DNA of 64,000 nucleotides from Physcomitrium patens. Its lineage: Eukaryota; Streptophyta; Bryopsida; Funariales; Funariaceae. Below are positions 24,960-34,662 of this stretch, one piece after another. The notes under the pieces were generated by a model that was given only the letters and a program-made list of their open reading frames with translations, did no database searches and was not told where the DNA came from. The position numbers and the translations under genes are program-made. The stretch's first letter is position 1; every line of letters begins with the position of its first letter. The DNA is taken from contig NC_037275.1 in NCBI RefSeq assembly GCF_000002425.4, positions 8,189,777-8,253,776 of the forward strand, in the 5' to 3' direction.

Positions 24960-25330
24960 ATATTTTGTATTAAAGATCAGTAAGATCTTGCATAGTTGCC
25001 ACTATATAGAGTTAAATCATAGTAAATTACTAATAGTCAAAAGAAAACAAAGAATTAAAAGATATTACTATGGTGGCGGCTAAGGTTTTAGGTGGCGGCT
25101 AGATTAAGAAGAATATAGGATTTAGTTGGATGTAAGAAAGAAGGATGAAAATGATTGTAGATGAAGCTTATCTATAATTGATATAAATTCTAGCTATAAG
25201 TGAAGAATTTTAGAAGTGAGAGTTATCTTACTCCATACTTCATTTTGTGTGCAACTTTGCTGATCCTAAGTGTTGTGGATTCTAACTTCTTTTTCTTCAA
25301 TATTATGCATAGCATTATCCACATATTTTT
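24960..25330 (+). repeat. LTR-like sequence related to the copia LTR
   Basis: The blocks 'actccatacttcattttgtg', 'gcaactttgctgatcctaag' and 'tcttcaatattatgc' resemble the right half of the LTR at 12596-13160 ('tgtacaatcttgctgat', 'cttcaataggttat'). Ends uncertain. Confidence 0.45.
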
Positions 25331-25976
25331 GGTTTTTATATACCAATTAATTTTGAATTGATATATGGTCATATAACAAAAGTAATAAGCATTTATGCAT
25401 TTGCATTTTTATGATCTCAAATATCAATTTATTCTTAGATTTGGAGATTATTTTATATAACAAGTATAATAAGTCAATATTTTATTCTAATTATAATTGT
25501 ATAAATCTTTTTTGCCTATAATGTATAATTTTTATATATAATTTTTATACAAAATTTAATCACCATTAAATATTATGATTTCAAATTCCTTTTATTTTTC
25601 TATGACTAGAAGATAATTAAAAAGAAGTAAATAGGAAAAGTTAGTTATTTAAAAAGTAAAAAATTAATAAGAAGTTAAAAAAATAAAAAGAAATGAAGAA
25701 TTAAATAAATATAAATTAAGAATCAAAGTAATAATAAAATAACAAAAAATGAGATAAAAAAGTAATTAAATAAAAGAAAATAAATTAATATCATATTAAA
25801 AAAAAGAAGTAGAATAGTAATTCAATAAAAAAAATAAAACTTGAATAAAAAAAAGAAGTAATAAGAAATTTAGTAAAAAATAAAAAATATAAATAGATTT
25901 AATAAATAAATAAATAAATAATTATAGCATTGTAATATGAATTTTTTTGAATTAGGATTGTAGAGGCCTATAATTT
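25331..25976. other. AT-rich stretch with A-rich simple repeats
   Basis: Low-complexity A-rich sequence with (AAAT)n near 25905-25922 and no gene. Confidence 0.5.
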
Positions 25977-26251
25977 GATGGATTTATATATTCATGAATA
26001 ATAATTATATAATACAACACAAAATGTGACTATATTAATTATACAATTGAACAAATTTATTTTAGAATATTTTTCTTTAAGATACATTTAATAGCTAATC
26101 AGATTACTAGTTTCTATATTGACAAGTATTTTGCTCACTATAAAAAAATAATTTAGCTTTATTTTATGTACTACTTTATATAATATTCATTATAATTTAT
26201 ATTTATATGTAAAAAATTAGATGAATGTATTCATCTAATATTTCTTAAGGA
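25977..26251 (-). repeat. Copia LTR (family F), copy 2, AT-decayed
   Basis: Follows 11712-12041 along its length, but with many C to T and G to A differences, and stops where the element 4 LTR begins. Confidence 0.6.
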
Positions 26252-26706
26252 TGTTGAATTTAAATCATTCATATTTGTGCCTTTGGTAGAGAGATTGTAA
26301 TGTTAATATTGTGCCTACCATATTGGAGCTAGGTTGATGGTTTATATGGAATCTACTATGGAACATTCTAGAAAGGATTTAGAGTAGTTATTTAGGTAGG
26401 TTCTATTATTAAAAAAATTCGAAAAAGTTCTAAGATGGTTGGACAAAGTATAAATAGAACTAGCCAAGGCCATTTGGATATTCGATTAGGTATGGCTTTG
26501 ATCTCTTTTTCTTAGTAAAGTTTGATTTTGTACTTTTTTGTTCAATTTTTTTCTATTCTCTTTTGATATGTTTTGCTTTTTATTTTTCATTTTATTTAGT
26601 TCTATTTAGATTTGTTTTAATCTATGTTATTCTATATTGTACTAGAATTTATATTGTTATAAATTAAAAAGGTCTTAGATCTTAGAGATAATATAATCTT
26701 ATTTCA
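26252..26706 (+). repeat. 5' LTR of element 4 with TATA box and heat-shock-like element
   Basis: Starts TGTTGAATTT and ends TTTCA. It is followed by TTAGTATCAAA, which fits an initiator-Met primer site (T-T-G-G-T-A-T-C-A-G-A) with two G to A changes. A TATA box (tataaata) lies near 26450. At 26361-26373, GAAcaTTCtaGAA is a perfectly spaced three-unit heat shock element. Borders are inferred without a second LTR copy. Confidence 0.6.
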
Positions 26707-26839
26707 TTAGTATCAAAAAAAATGTTAGTTTGTACTTTGATAGTGTATTGATAGCCATTGTCTAATTGAAGGTTAGTTATTGTGATTACATTAGATATTG
26801 TTTTGGGACTACTACAAGCTACTTTTAAGAAATTGCAGT

Positions 26840-26979
26840 ATGAAAGATACGGTGAAGCAATTCCAAATGGAGACTCAAATATAACACTTCTTAGGCCAAA
26901 TAGCTACTTTGCAAGGACAAATAAAAGCTTTTAAGACAAAGAAATTGACATTTGTTAGAGTAAAATTAAATAAGCCTAA
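26840..26979 (+). pseudogene. Element 4 gag, first part
   Basis: MKDTVKQFQMETQI, stop, FLGQIATLQGQIKAF and FVRVKLNKPN, ending at the element 3 insertion. The lysine-proline-asparagine at the break is completed at 50834 by T-Y-S. The sequence type is a gypsy gag N-terminus. Confidence 0.65.
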
Positions 26980-27897
26980 TGTTGTATAGTAACACAACTA
27001 TATGTAAAAAATAAAAATATGGATGATATTATAGAAAAATCTAGTAAAAATATTTGGTAGAAAAATAAGAATAAATAATAAGAAGCTAATAAAAAGTTTA
27101 ATCTTAATATTTTCTTTCAAAGAAAGAGCTTCTATTTACTTTGTTGGAGCATAAATACCTTAAATAAAAATAAATAAGATAAGTAATTAATATAAACATG
27201 TTTAGAAGGAAGTTGCCAATAGGTTCAAGAAAAAATTACTTCAAATTAATAAATATTGATACCCAAAGAGGACCAATTGTCAACCTAGATCAAAATCAGA
27301 TCCTGGGGTACAAAACTATGTATCTACAATGTTTCTAGGATTTTTTGGTAGATCAAAGAATAGGATTTGAGAGCAAACTAATAAAGTGATTTTTAAGTAT
27401 TAACTTTATATCAATAGAGTCAATATTTAATTTCTTGGAGATTTTTAAAGTTAAGAATGTTCTTGGTTGGATTAGATTTTGAAAAATAAAATTATTTTTA
27501 CAAAATTGAAAATTTTTGAGTTTTGTGATATTTGTACAGGTAAATTTTAGGCAATGTGTTGGTATTCTAATTATTAGTATATATGAAGATTTTGAGATCA
27601 ATCAAATAGTTAGATCAAAGTGTATGAAGGTTTTTATGGTTTTAGGTCTCAAAAATTGGAATTTGAGAATCAGTGAGTATTTTTTTAAATCTTTAGGAAT
27701 CTATTAATTGGATTGAAATGTATTTTTTTTGTATAGAGAATTAATTTGATTTTTCATAGTTTAAATGTATTTTGGAGGCAATTCAATAGTTCAAGAAGGA
27801 GATATTGGCATTAGAATTTCATCATTCAGATTGGAGTAGGAGGCATGCCATCACCTAAGCAAAATTTAGGGTTGATCTTTGTCATGGACATACATTG

Positions 27898-28029
27898 GAA
27901 GATTCTTCGAATATTCTTCTAGAATATTATCTAAAGATTCTTTTAGAAGGTTCTAGAAGATTCTTAGAATATTCCCTAAAGATTCTCTTAGAAGGTTCTA
28001 GAATATTCTTAGAAGGTTCTAGAATATTC
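27898..28029 (+). promoter_or_regulatory. Array of heat-shock-element units in the element 1 U3 region
   Basis: Three perfect four-unit arrays of alternating GAA and TTC with two-base spacing occur at 27946-27963, 27991-28008 and 28012-28029, with further two-unit pairs at 27909-27924. This is the binding pattern of heat shock factors (nGAAnnTTCn). The array ends about 105 bp before the TATA box. The 3' LTR carries it at 33625-33756. Function is inferred; the array is partly a tandem repeat and could be repeat growth alone. Confidence 0.7.
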
Positions 28030-28133
28030 TGATAGATTCTAAGAAGTTGCTCGAGAAGTTTCCTAATTAATAGAAGTTGTTGGAGAAGCGTCCTAGTTAG
28101 CGGAAGTAGCTCGAGAAGCTTCCTATTCAGTAG

Positions 28134-28176
28134 TATATATAGGAGTCGAGGCTGAAGGGTTCTTCAGTCTCGACAA
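28134..28176 (+). promoter_or_regulatory. TATA box and predicted RNA start of element 1
   Basis: TATATATA at 28134-28141. The 11 nt AGTCTCGACAA (28166-28176) begins 32 nt from the first T, the usual TATA-to-start distance in plants, and is the exact complement of the primer site at 28304-28314. This makes 28166 the likely transcript 5' end. Confidence 0.75.
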
Positions 28177-28303
28177 CACATCTCTTGGAGTTCTAGCTCA
28201 CCTTTCTGGTGTTGTTCTTGTACTCATCTGTTTAATCTAGTTCTGCCACTTCTTCTTGAACTTCTTGTTAGATTTCAAGTCTGTATTTTGTGTCCGTGAC
28301 AGT

Positions 28304-28314
28304 TTGTCGAGACT
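28304..28314 (+). promoter_or_regulatory. Self-priming primer binding site of element 1
   Basis: TTGTCGAGACT lies two bases after the 5' LTR end and is the exact reverse complement of the predicted first 11 nt of the RNA (28166-28176). Spacing and length match the self-priming mechanism known for Tf1/sushi-type elements, in which the RNA 5' end folds back and primes reverse transcription. Confidence 0.8.
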
Positions 28315-28324
28315 ACATTTTCAC

Positions 28325-28336
28325 TGGTATCAGAGC
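28325..28336 (+). promoter_or_regulatory. Initiator-Met tRNA-like primer sequence, displaced
   Basis: TGGTATCAGAGC equals the usual plant primer site for initiator-Met tRNA but sits 23 bp past the LTR end instead of next to it. Element 2 keeps only TATCAGAGC at the same place (45702-45710, minus strand). Possibly a relic of tRNA priming. Confidence 0.6.
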
Positions 28337-28351
28337 TAGTTCCTTTTTGTT

Positions 28352-28545
28352 AGAGAGTGGATTACCCCTCTTCTTGAAGGTGTGCTAGTGTTTTAGAGGT
28401 TGCGGATTACCCTCCTCTAAACTGATATCTCTTCTTTCTCAATATTGGAGCCTTATTCTTCTTGGAGAGAGTGGATTACCCCTCATCTTGGAGTCTTAAG
28501 GCGTTTTAGAGGTTGCGGAGTACTCTCCTCTGAACCAATATTGTC
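28352..28545 (+). repeat. Duplicated leader block of element 1
   Basis: Two direct copies, about 28352-28431 and 28466-28545, both holding 'gagagtggattacccctc', then 'ttttagaggttgcgga' and a CTCCTCT end able to pair with AGAGG. Element 2 has a single copy (minus strand, 45604-45686). Conservation in a non-coding leader suggests an RNA element such as a packaging or translation signal. Confidence 0.7.
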
Positions 28546-28604
28546 CTCTTGTCAAAACTCTTTTTTCTTCTTTCTAAAGGTTAGCCGAAGGTTAAGACGT
28601 TAAA

Positions 28605-29603
28605 ATGGCTGAAAGTTTGGAATCCAAACTAGACGCCATCATAAATGCTCTTGCCTCGTTGTCACATAGGACAACAGAGATCGAAGGAGTCATGGTAGGA
28701 CTCCATAACAATGGAGCATCTGGGATAGCGCCATCTAAAGCATATCAGCCTCAAACTTCTGCGCCAGAAGAAGCAGTTCTACCTCCATTTCAACAAGATC
28801 GAGTAGTCCTACAACGAAAGGAGCCTCGAGTTAGTCTTCCGGATAAGTTTGATGGAACTCGTTCCAAGTTTCGAGGTTTTGTCAACCAAATCAGGTTGAT
28901 AACAATTTTACAGCCCGAACGTTATCCGACAGAGGAAGCGCGTGTTGGGCTTGTTGGAACCTTGCTTACAGCACAAGCTCTGTCTTGGTTTACTCCCTTG
29001 TTTGAGAAGCGATCGCCAATCCTGAGCAACTTTGAAACGTTCTTGGAGGCGTTTGCAGAAGCATTTGGCGAGCATGATAAAGTTCGATGGGCTACAACAA
29101 AGATCCGATCGCTACGACAAGGAATACGCTCTGCATCAGTCTATGCCTCGGATTTCAGACAATTGGCAAGTGACATTAATTGGGGTGAAGAGGCGTTGGT
29201 GAGTCAGTTTTATTGGGGCTTGAAGGATGATGTGAAGGACTTGCTGTTATCTCTTCCTGATCCTCAAACGCTCAACGAAGCTATTAGCCAAGCTGTAAAG
29301 TGTGACAACCGCCTATTCTAGCGTCGCCAAGACCAACGTCCAAGACACCAAATGACTCGTTACGACGTGACTATGTCTGCAAATAGCTTAAACTCACATT
29401 CGGAGGCAACAGACATGCAAATCGACACGGCGCGTGTCCGATCTCTTACTCCAACAGAGAAGAAACGGCGTATGGAGGAAGGGTTATGTTTGTACTGTGG
29501 AGAAGAAGGTCACAAGGTTGGAAATTGCCCAAAGAAGCAAAATTGGTACCCTGTCAAGACTAGAAGTGCGATGATTCCGGAAAACGACGATGCCCAGCCA
29601 TAG
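28605..29603 (+). pseudogene. Element 1 gag, one in-frame stop
   Basis: Starts MAESLESKLDAI with a short coiled-coil-like N-terminus, followed by the core (PDKFDGTRSKFRGFVNQIRL, then WFTPLFE and FGEHDKVRWATTKIRSLRQG) and a CCHC zinc knuckle CLYCGEEGHKVGNCP near residue 290. It aligns throughout with the intact gag of element 2. The frame stops at TAG 29319-29321 after CDNRLF and resumes in the same frame to 29603; CAG to TAG would explain it. Gag forms the virus-like particle. Confidence 0.92.
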
Positions 29604-29611
29604 TAGGAACC

Positions 29612-32600
29612 GTGCGGCTGGACAATCTAATATCACGACAACAATCAGGTTCCTCCTTCTCTGTCCAACCTGCCCGTTGTTTTACAATTCCTTTGTTTTT
29701 AGGCCCTCAAAAACAAAAAACTTTAGCTTTATTGAATTCGGGGGCATCTACTTGTTTTTTAGATGAAGAGTTTGCTAAACGCCACAAGATCCGTTTAGTA
29801 CAGAAGTCCAAACCTGTTCACGTAGAGGTGATAGATGGACGACCCTTATTGTCAGGCAACGTTACCCACGAATCAGAACCTATAGAAGTGGTGTTTAAGG
29901 ACCATAGTAGTCACGTTATTTTTAATATTATTAGAACCCCATCAAGCCCTGTTATCCTTAGTCTTTCTTGGTTAGAAGATCATAATCCGTCCATTGATTG
30001 GAGGCTACGAAGGATAACATTTCCTGAAAAAAATAATAATAAACCTGTTGGTAGAACCTACATGAAGAAATCCATGTTTATTGGAGCGAGAGCGTTCCTA
30101 AGATCGTCCAAGGAAGGCGCACCATTTGTCATTTATGCAGCTCCAACTAGCGGCGAGAATATCTCAACATCGAATATACCAGAGCAATATAGGGATTTTG
30201 AAGACGTGTTTCAGAAGAAGAACGCCGATATACTGCCGGAACATCGACCATATGATTGCGCCATAGACTTAGAGGAAGGAGCGCAACCACCTTTTGGTCC
30301 AATATACAACCTATCGCAGACGGAGTTGGCAGAATTGCGGAAGTACATCGATGAGAATCTAGCCAAGAATTTTATTCGACATTCAAAGTCGCCAGCTGGA
30401 GCACCAATCCTATTCGTGAAGAAAAAGGATGGCTCACTGCGGATGTGCGTGGACTACTGAGGACTCAACAAGGTGACCAAGAAAAATCACTATCCCTTAC
30501 CTTTGATCTCCGACCTCTTAGATCAACTTGGACGTGCAAGAATTTTTACAAAGATTGATTTAAGAGGAGCCTACAACCTTGTGCGAATCAAAGAAGGAGA
30601 TGAATGGAAGACAGCCTTTCGTACAAGGTATGGCCATTTTGAGTACAATGTCATGCCTTTTGGTCTTACCAATGCTCCAGCGGTCTTTCAGCATATGATG
30701 AACGACATCTTTCGGGAGTACCTCGATGACTTTGTTGTCATCTATCTGGATGATATTTTGATATTTTCCAAGAATGAAGAAGAACATGAGAAGCACGTTT
30801 GTTTGGTTCTTGAAAAACTACACGAACGAGGACTCTACGCCAAGTTGGAGAAGTGTCAATTTCACCAGAATGAGATGGAATTTTTGGGCTTCATTGCGAC
30901 TACAGAGGGCTTGAAGATGGATCCAAAAAAGGTAGAAGCAATTATATCTTGGGAAGTTCCGAAGACGGTTAGAGATGTTCAGTGTTTTCTTGGATTTGCT
31001 AACTTCTATCGGATCTTCATCAAGAATTATTCTCAAGTTGCTGCACCACTCACGCGTCTAACAAGCAAAGACAAGCTCGAATGGGGATCACAAGCAGCAA
31101 AAGCATTTCAAGATCTCAAGACGGCATTCACTACGGCTCCAATCTTGGTACACCCTGACTTTGCAAAGGCTTTCTATTTAGAGACCGATGCTTCAGATTT
31201 TGCTTTGAGAGCTGTGCTTTCACAGATGGGCATAGACAAGAAGCTTCACCCAGTTGTGTTCTATTCACGAAAGTTCTCTGCTGCTGAGATCAACTACGAG
31301 ATCCACGACAAAGAGCTGCTTGCTATAGTGGATGCCTTCCAAGAGTGGCGTCACTTCCTCGAAGGAGCTGCACATCCAGTGACTGTTTATACGGACCACA
31401 AGAATTTGGAGTACTTCATGACAGCTCGAATTTTGAATCGTCGTCAAGCTCGATGGAATATGTCTCTATCACGATTTGACTTTATTATCACCTACCGCCC
31501 TGGAAAACAGCAAGGATTATCTGACGCATTATCGAGGAGATCGTATCTTGCGCCAAAGGCTGGAGAAGCAGCGTTTGATCAACAATGTACAACATTGTTG
31601 AAACCAGAAAAATTCAGGATTTTTGCTACTGTTGCAACTATTGATGATGGCTTCCTCAGCGAGGTACGTACTGCGACCATTGAGGATTCTATAGCTCTTG
31701 ACATCAAACAACGTGTCGATAATGACAAGTTTAAGGTGGAGGGAGATCTTCTGTATTTTGAGGAGCGGTTGTATATCCCAAAAGGACCAACTCGACTCCG
31801 AGTACTTCAATCTCGCCACGACTTTCCAGCTGCGGGACATTTTCGATTCAACAAGACTTTGGAGCTCATTTCACGAGATTTTTGGTGGCCCCAAATGTGG
31901 AAGGATGTGAAGGAATTTGTCCTTTCTTGTGATGTTTGTTCAAGATCCAAGATCCCTCGACATCGTCCATATGGACTTCTCTTGCCATTGCCTATTTCAC
32001 ACCGACCATGGTCTTCAGTTTCTATGGACTTCATTACGGACCTACCGCCATCGAATTCATTTGACAGCATCTTTGTTGTGGTGGATCGATTTACAAAGAT
32101 GGCGCATTTCGTGCCTTGCAAGAAAACATCGTCAAGTGAAGACACCGCAAGACTCTTTCTTGATAACATATATCGTTATCATGGCCTACCAGATGATATC
32201 GTGTCGGATCGAGGTACTCAGTTTGTATCCAAGTTTTGGAGGTCCCTCTTTGAGATATTGAAGGTGGATATTAAGCTCTCTTCGACTTTTCATCCTCAAA
32301 CTGACGGTCAAACGGAGCGGGTGAATCAAGTTTTGGAGCAATATTTACGATGCACCATCAACTATCAACAAGATGATTGGACTGCATATCTACTGCTTGC
32401 TGAGTTCGCATACAACAACACTCTTCATGCGTCAACTCAACAAACACCATTCTTCTCCAACTACGGATACCACCCCAAGCTCGATTTATTGAGTTCTTTA
32501 GCAAATAACAACCCAGCAGCTGAAGGATTTGTGAAGCAACTATCGGAGCTTCAAGCGACATTGAAGCTTCAATTGCAATCTGCCCAAGAGAGTTACAAGG

Positions 32601-33082
32601 CATCTGCAGATAAATATCGAAATGAGGCGCCTACTTTTAAAGTTGGAAGTAAAGTATGGCTTCTTCGACGGAATATCAAGACCAAGCGGCCATGTGACAA
32701 ATTGGACTATCGGAGATTAGGGCCATTTGTTATCGGGAAGCAGATCAATCCGGTGGCATATTGTCTAGAGTTACCAGCTACTATGAAGGTACATCCAGTC
32801 TTTCACGTGTCTTTGTTGGAACCTTATCGAGAGTCAGCTTTTCCCCAAAGAGTACAAAGTCCGCCACCAAGTATCGAAATTGAAAACCATGAGGAATACG
32901 AGGTGAAAAAGGTACTAGATTCACGGCGTAATAGAAGAAAATTGGAGTATTTAGTGCATTGGAGTGGATACGACATCAATGAACGAACGTGGGAGCGTGC
33001 CGAAAATCTTGCCAATGCACCAAAAAAGGTACAAGAATTTCATCAACGATATCCTCATAAACCTAAGCCGATTCAAAGATAG
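29612..33082 (+). pseudogene. Element 1 pol (protease, RT, RNase H, integrase, chromodomain), disabled
   Basis: Open from 29564, in the -1 frame relative to gag and without an ATG near its start, so it needs recoding or another non-standard start. Protease reads L-N-S-G-A: AAT at 29735-29737 replaces the catalytic aspartate codon. A TGA at 30458-30460 replaces the arginine of V-D-Y-R-G-L-N. Reverse transcriptase keeps YLDD; RNase H has TDASDFALRAV, where element 2 has glycine (AGA at 31208-31210). Integrase has the HHCC finger, D-F-I-T-D, D-R-G-T-Q-F and an E at Q-T-E-R, then a GPF-type block. A chromodomain (YEVKKVLDSRR, LEYLVHWSGYDINERTWE) ends the protein. About 1156 codons. Confidence 0.95.
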
Positions 33083-33208
33083 CTTCTTGCTGAAGCTTGC
33101 TCATCAAGTAGCATAAAAAGGGAGGAGGGCACCTCCAAAACCCATAGTTCGATAGTGTAGAACTTTGTTAGCAACTATAGTTTGCTCTCATCATTTTAGC
33201 CTTTAGAC

Positions 33209-33556
33209 ATGGATAGTCAAGATACTACACTTGTTATGTCATCTCAAGCGACTAGCTCACGAAGACGACCGCGAGATGAAGAACCGTCTGCACCACGATG
33301 ACGTCGGAGGATACCGAGCAACAGATCGCTAATAATTGTATTTGAGGTCGAGCCTGCCTACGACGGTCAGCCAGAAGGTGTGTTTGGAGGACAGTTTCAC
33401 AATGAAGATACAGAAGTCCACGCTTGGTCAGAGGTTGAAGGTGTTGGTCACTACCGTTGGCTCCAAGGGCCGATGAATCATTTGCCTCGCGAAAAACAAT
33501 TGGAATTCATAGCGGATGTGATGCGACAGATTTTCATTTTCTTGCGTTGGTATTGA
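33209..33556 (+). pseudogene. Element 1 third ORF, conserved accessory gene with one stop
   Basis: A sense-strand frame of 115 codons between pol and the 3' LTR. It starts MDSQDTTLVM, has SRRRPRDEE, then EGVFGG and VGHYRWLQGPMNHLPREK near the end. A TGA at 33299-33301 interrupts it in frame (CGA to TGA fits). It is clearly related to the intact ORF at 40502-40924 of element 2: shared S-R-R-R-x-R-D-E, G-V, G-H-Y-R-W-L-x-G-P-x-N-x-L-x-R-E and a hydrophobic tail. No transmembrane segment or known domain is visible. Position is that of env in retroviruses, but nothing suggests an envelope. Confidence 0.75.
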
Positions 33557-33592
33557 CTGATAACAACATTGCTTCTCGGAGACCTCGAAGCT

Positions 33593-33606
33593 AGAAGAGG
33601 AGGTGA
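33593..33606 (+). promoter_or_regulatory. Polypurine tract of element 1
   Basis: AGAAGAGGAGGTGA directly before the 3' LTR; aligns with the tract of element 2 (AGAAGGGGGGGTAA). Confidence 0.9.
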
Positions 33607-34028
33607 TGTCATGGACATACATTAGAAGATTCTTCGAATATTCTTCTAGAATATTATCTAAAGATTCTTTTAGAAGGTTCTAGAAGATTCTTAGAATATT
33701 CCCTAAAGATTCTCTTAGAAGGTTCTAGAATATTCTTAGAAGGTTCTAGAATATTCTGATAGATTTTAGGAAGTTGCTCGAGAAGTTTCCTAATTAGTAG
33801 AAGTTGTTGGAGAAGCGTCCTAGTTAGCGGAAGTAGCTCGAGAAGCTTCCTATTCAGTAGTATATATAGGAGTCGAGGCTGAAGGGTTCTTCAGTCTCGA
33901 CAACACATCTCTTGGAGTTCTAACTCACCTTTCTGGTGTTGTTCTTGTACTCATCTGTTTAATCTAGTTCTGCCACTTCTTCTTGAACTTCTTGTTAGAT
34001 TTCAAGTCTGTATTTTGTGTCCGTGACA
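33607..34028 (+). repeat. 3' LTR of element 1
   Basis: Same length as the 5' LTR with five transitions between them and no indel, followed by the ATCTT target duplication. Confidence 0.97.
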
Positions 34029-34662
34029 ATCTTTTATTTGGTAAATTTAGTCTTCTTTAAATTTAATGTGCTTGTTGCCAACTTAATTATTGAAAGGTGT
34101 ATAAAATCTTAAGTAAGATCAATGGTATAATTGATAGATGTTGGAATTTTTAATTATCCCAAGATTAAGTTAATTTAATTAGAGTTTGAATTAAGATTTA
34201 GGAATTGGTTAGAATTTAGGATTCGTTTAGAATTTAGTTAGGATTTGACTTATGATTTAAATAAGGACTATTAAGATTATAACTAGGATTAAAATAAGTT
34301 TTGGTTGAAATTTATTTAAGATATATTTTAGATTTTATTTTAATACTTTGTTTGAATTTCTTTATGATTTTTTCATGCTTCTTTCGTAATTGGTTTGAGG
34401 TTTCTTTGGATTGATTAAAGCTTGATTAATATTATTAAGGTTTAATTGGAATTATTTAGGATTCTATTAGAATAAGAATCTAGTTGTTGCCATACTCCTT
34501 CTACTTTCTACAACCAAGTGCTTGATCCATTCTCAAGCAAGGCTTCACGTAATACAACATAAGTGGTGAATCTGACATGAAAGCTTGAGGTAAGAGGTAT
34601 TGGAGTTTAATTATTTTTATTTTTATTCAATAGAGAACAAGAGCAAGAATTTTGAAGGAGCT

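Larger units (their letters stand above)
27880..28301 (+). repeat. 5' LTR of element 1
   Basis: TGTCATGGAC at the start and GTCCGTGACA at the end. The 3' copy at 33607-34028 has the same length and differs at five sites. It contains a heat-shock-type array, a TATA box and the predicted RNA start. Confidence 0.97.
27880..34028 (+). mobile_element. Element 1: chromodomain gypsy retrotransposon, young but mutated
   Basis: 6149 bp with 422-bp LTRs that differ at five positions, all transitions, and a perfect 5-bp target duplication ATCTT (27875-27879 and 34029-34033). Order: 5' LTR, self-complementary primer site, leader, gag 28605-29603, pol 29612-33082 in the -1 frame, a third ORF 33209-33556, polypurine tract, 3' LTR. 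Gag, pol and the third ORF each carry one in-frame stop, and the protease aspartate is lost, so it cannot be autonomous. Close relative of element 2 at 39937-46255. Confidence 0.95.
26980..34559 (+). repeat. 5' LTR of element 3, interrupted by element 1
   Basis: Part one 26980-27879 begins TGTTGTATAGTAACACAAC; part two from 34029 to 34559 ends TACAACA. The uninterrupted homologue near 50240-50340 has a single ATCTT-like site where element 1 sits, so the empty site is directly visible. Confidence 0.85.

Noticed and set aside
27898-28029. CRISPR-like or satellite array reading of the repeated TTCTAGAA units in the LTR
   Set aside because: Units are short, irregular and lie within an LTR of a eukaryotic retroelement; heat-shock-type spacing explains them better.
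28325-28336. TGGTATCAGAGC as the working primer site of element 1
   Set aside because: It lies 23 bp from the LTR end, whereas the 11-nt self-complement is two bases away and is covaried in element 2. Kept as a possible relic only.
29580-29586. GGAAAAC as a -1 slippery heptamer at the gag-pol overlap
   Set aside because: It does not fit the X-XXY-YYZ rule; re-pairing would mismatch the P-site tRNA. Not claimed as a frameshift site.
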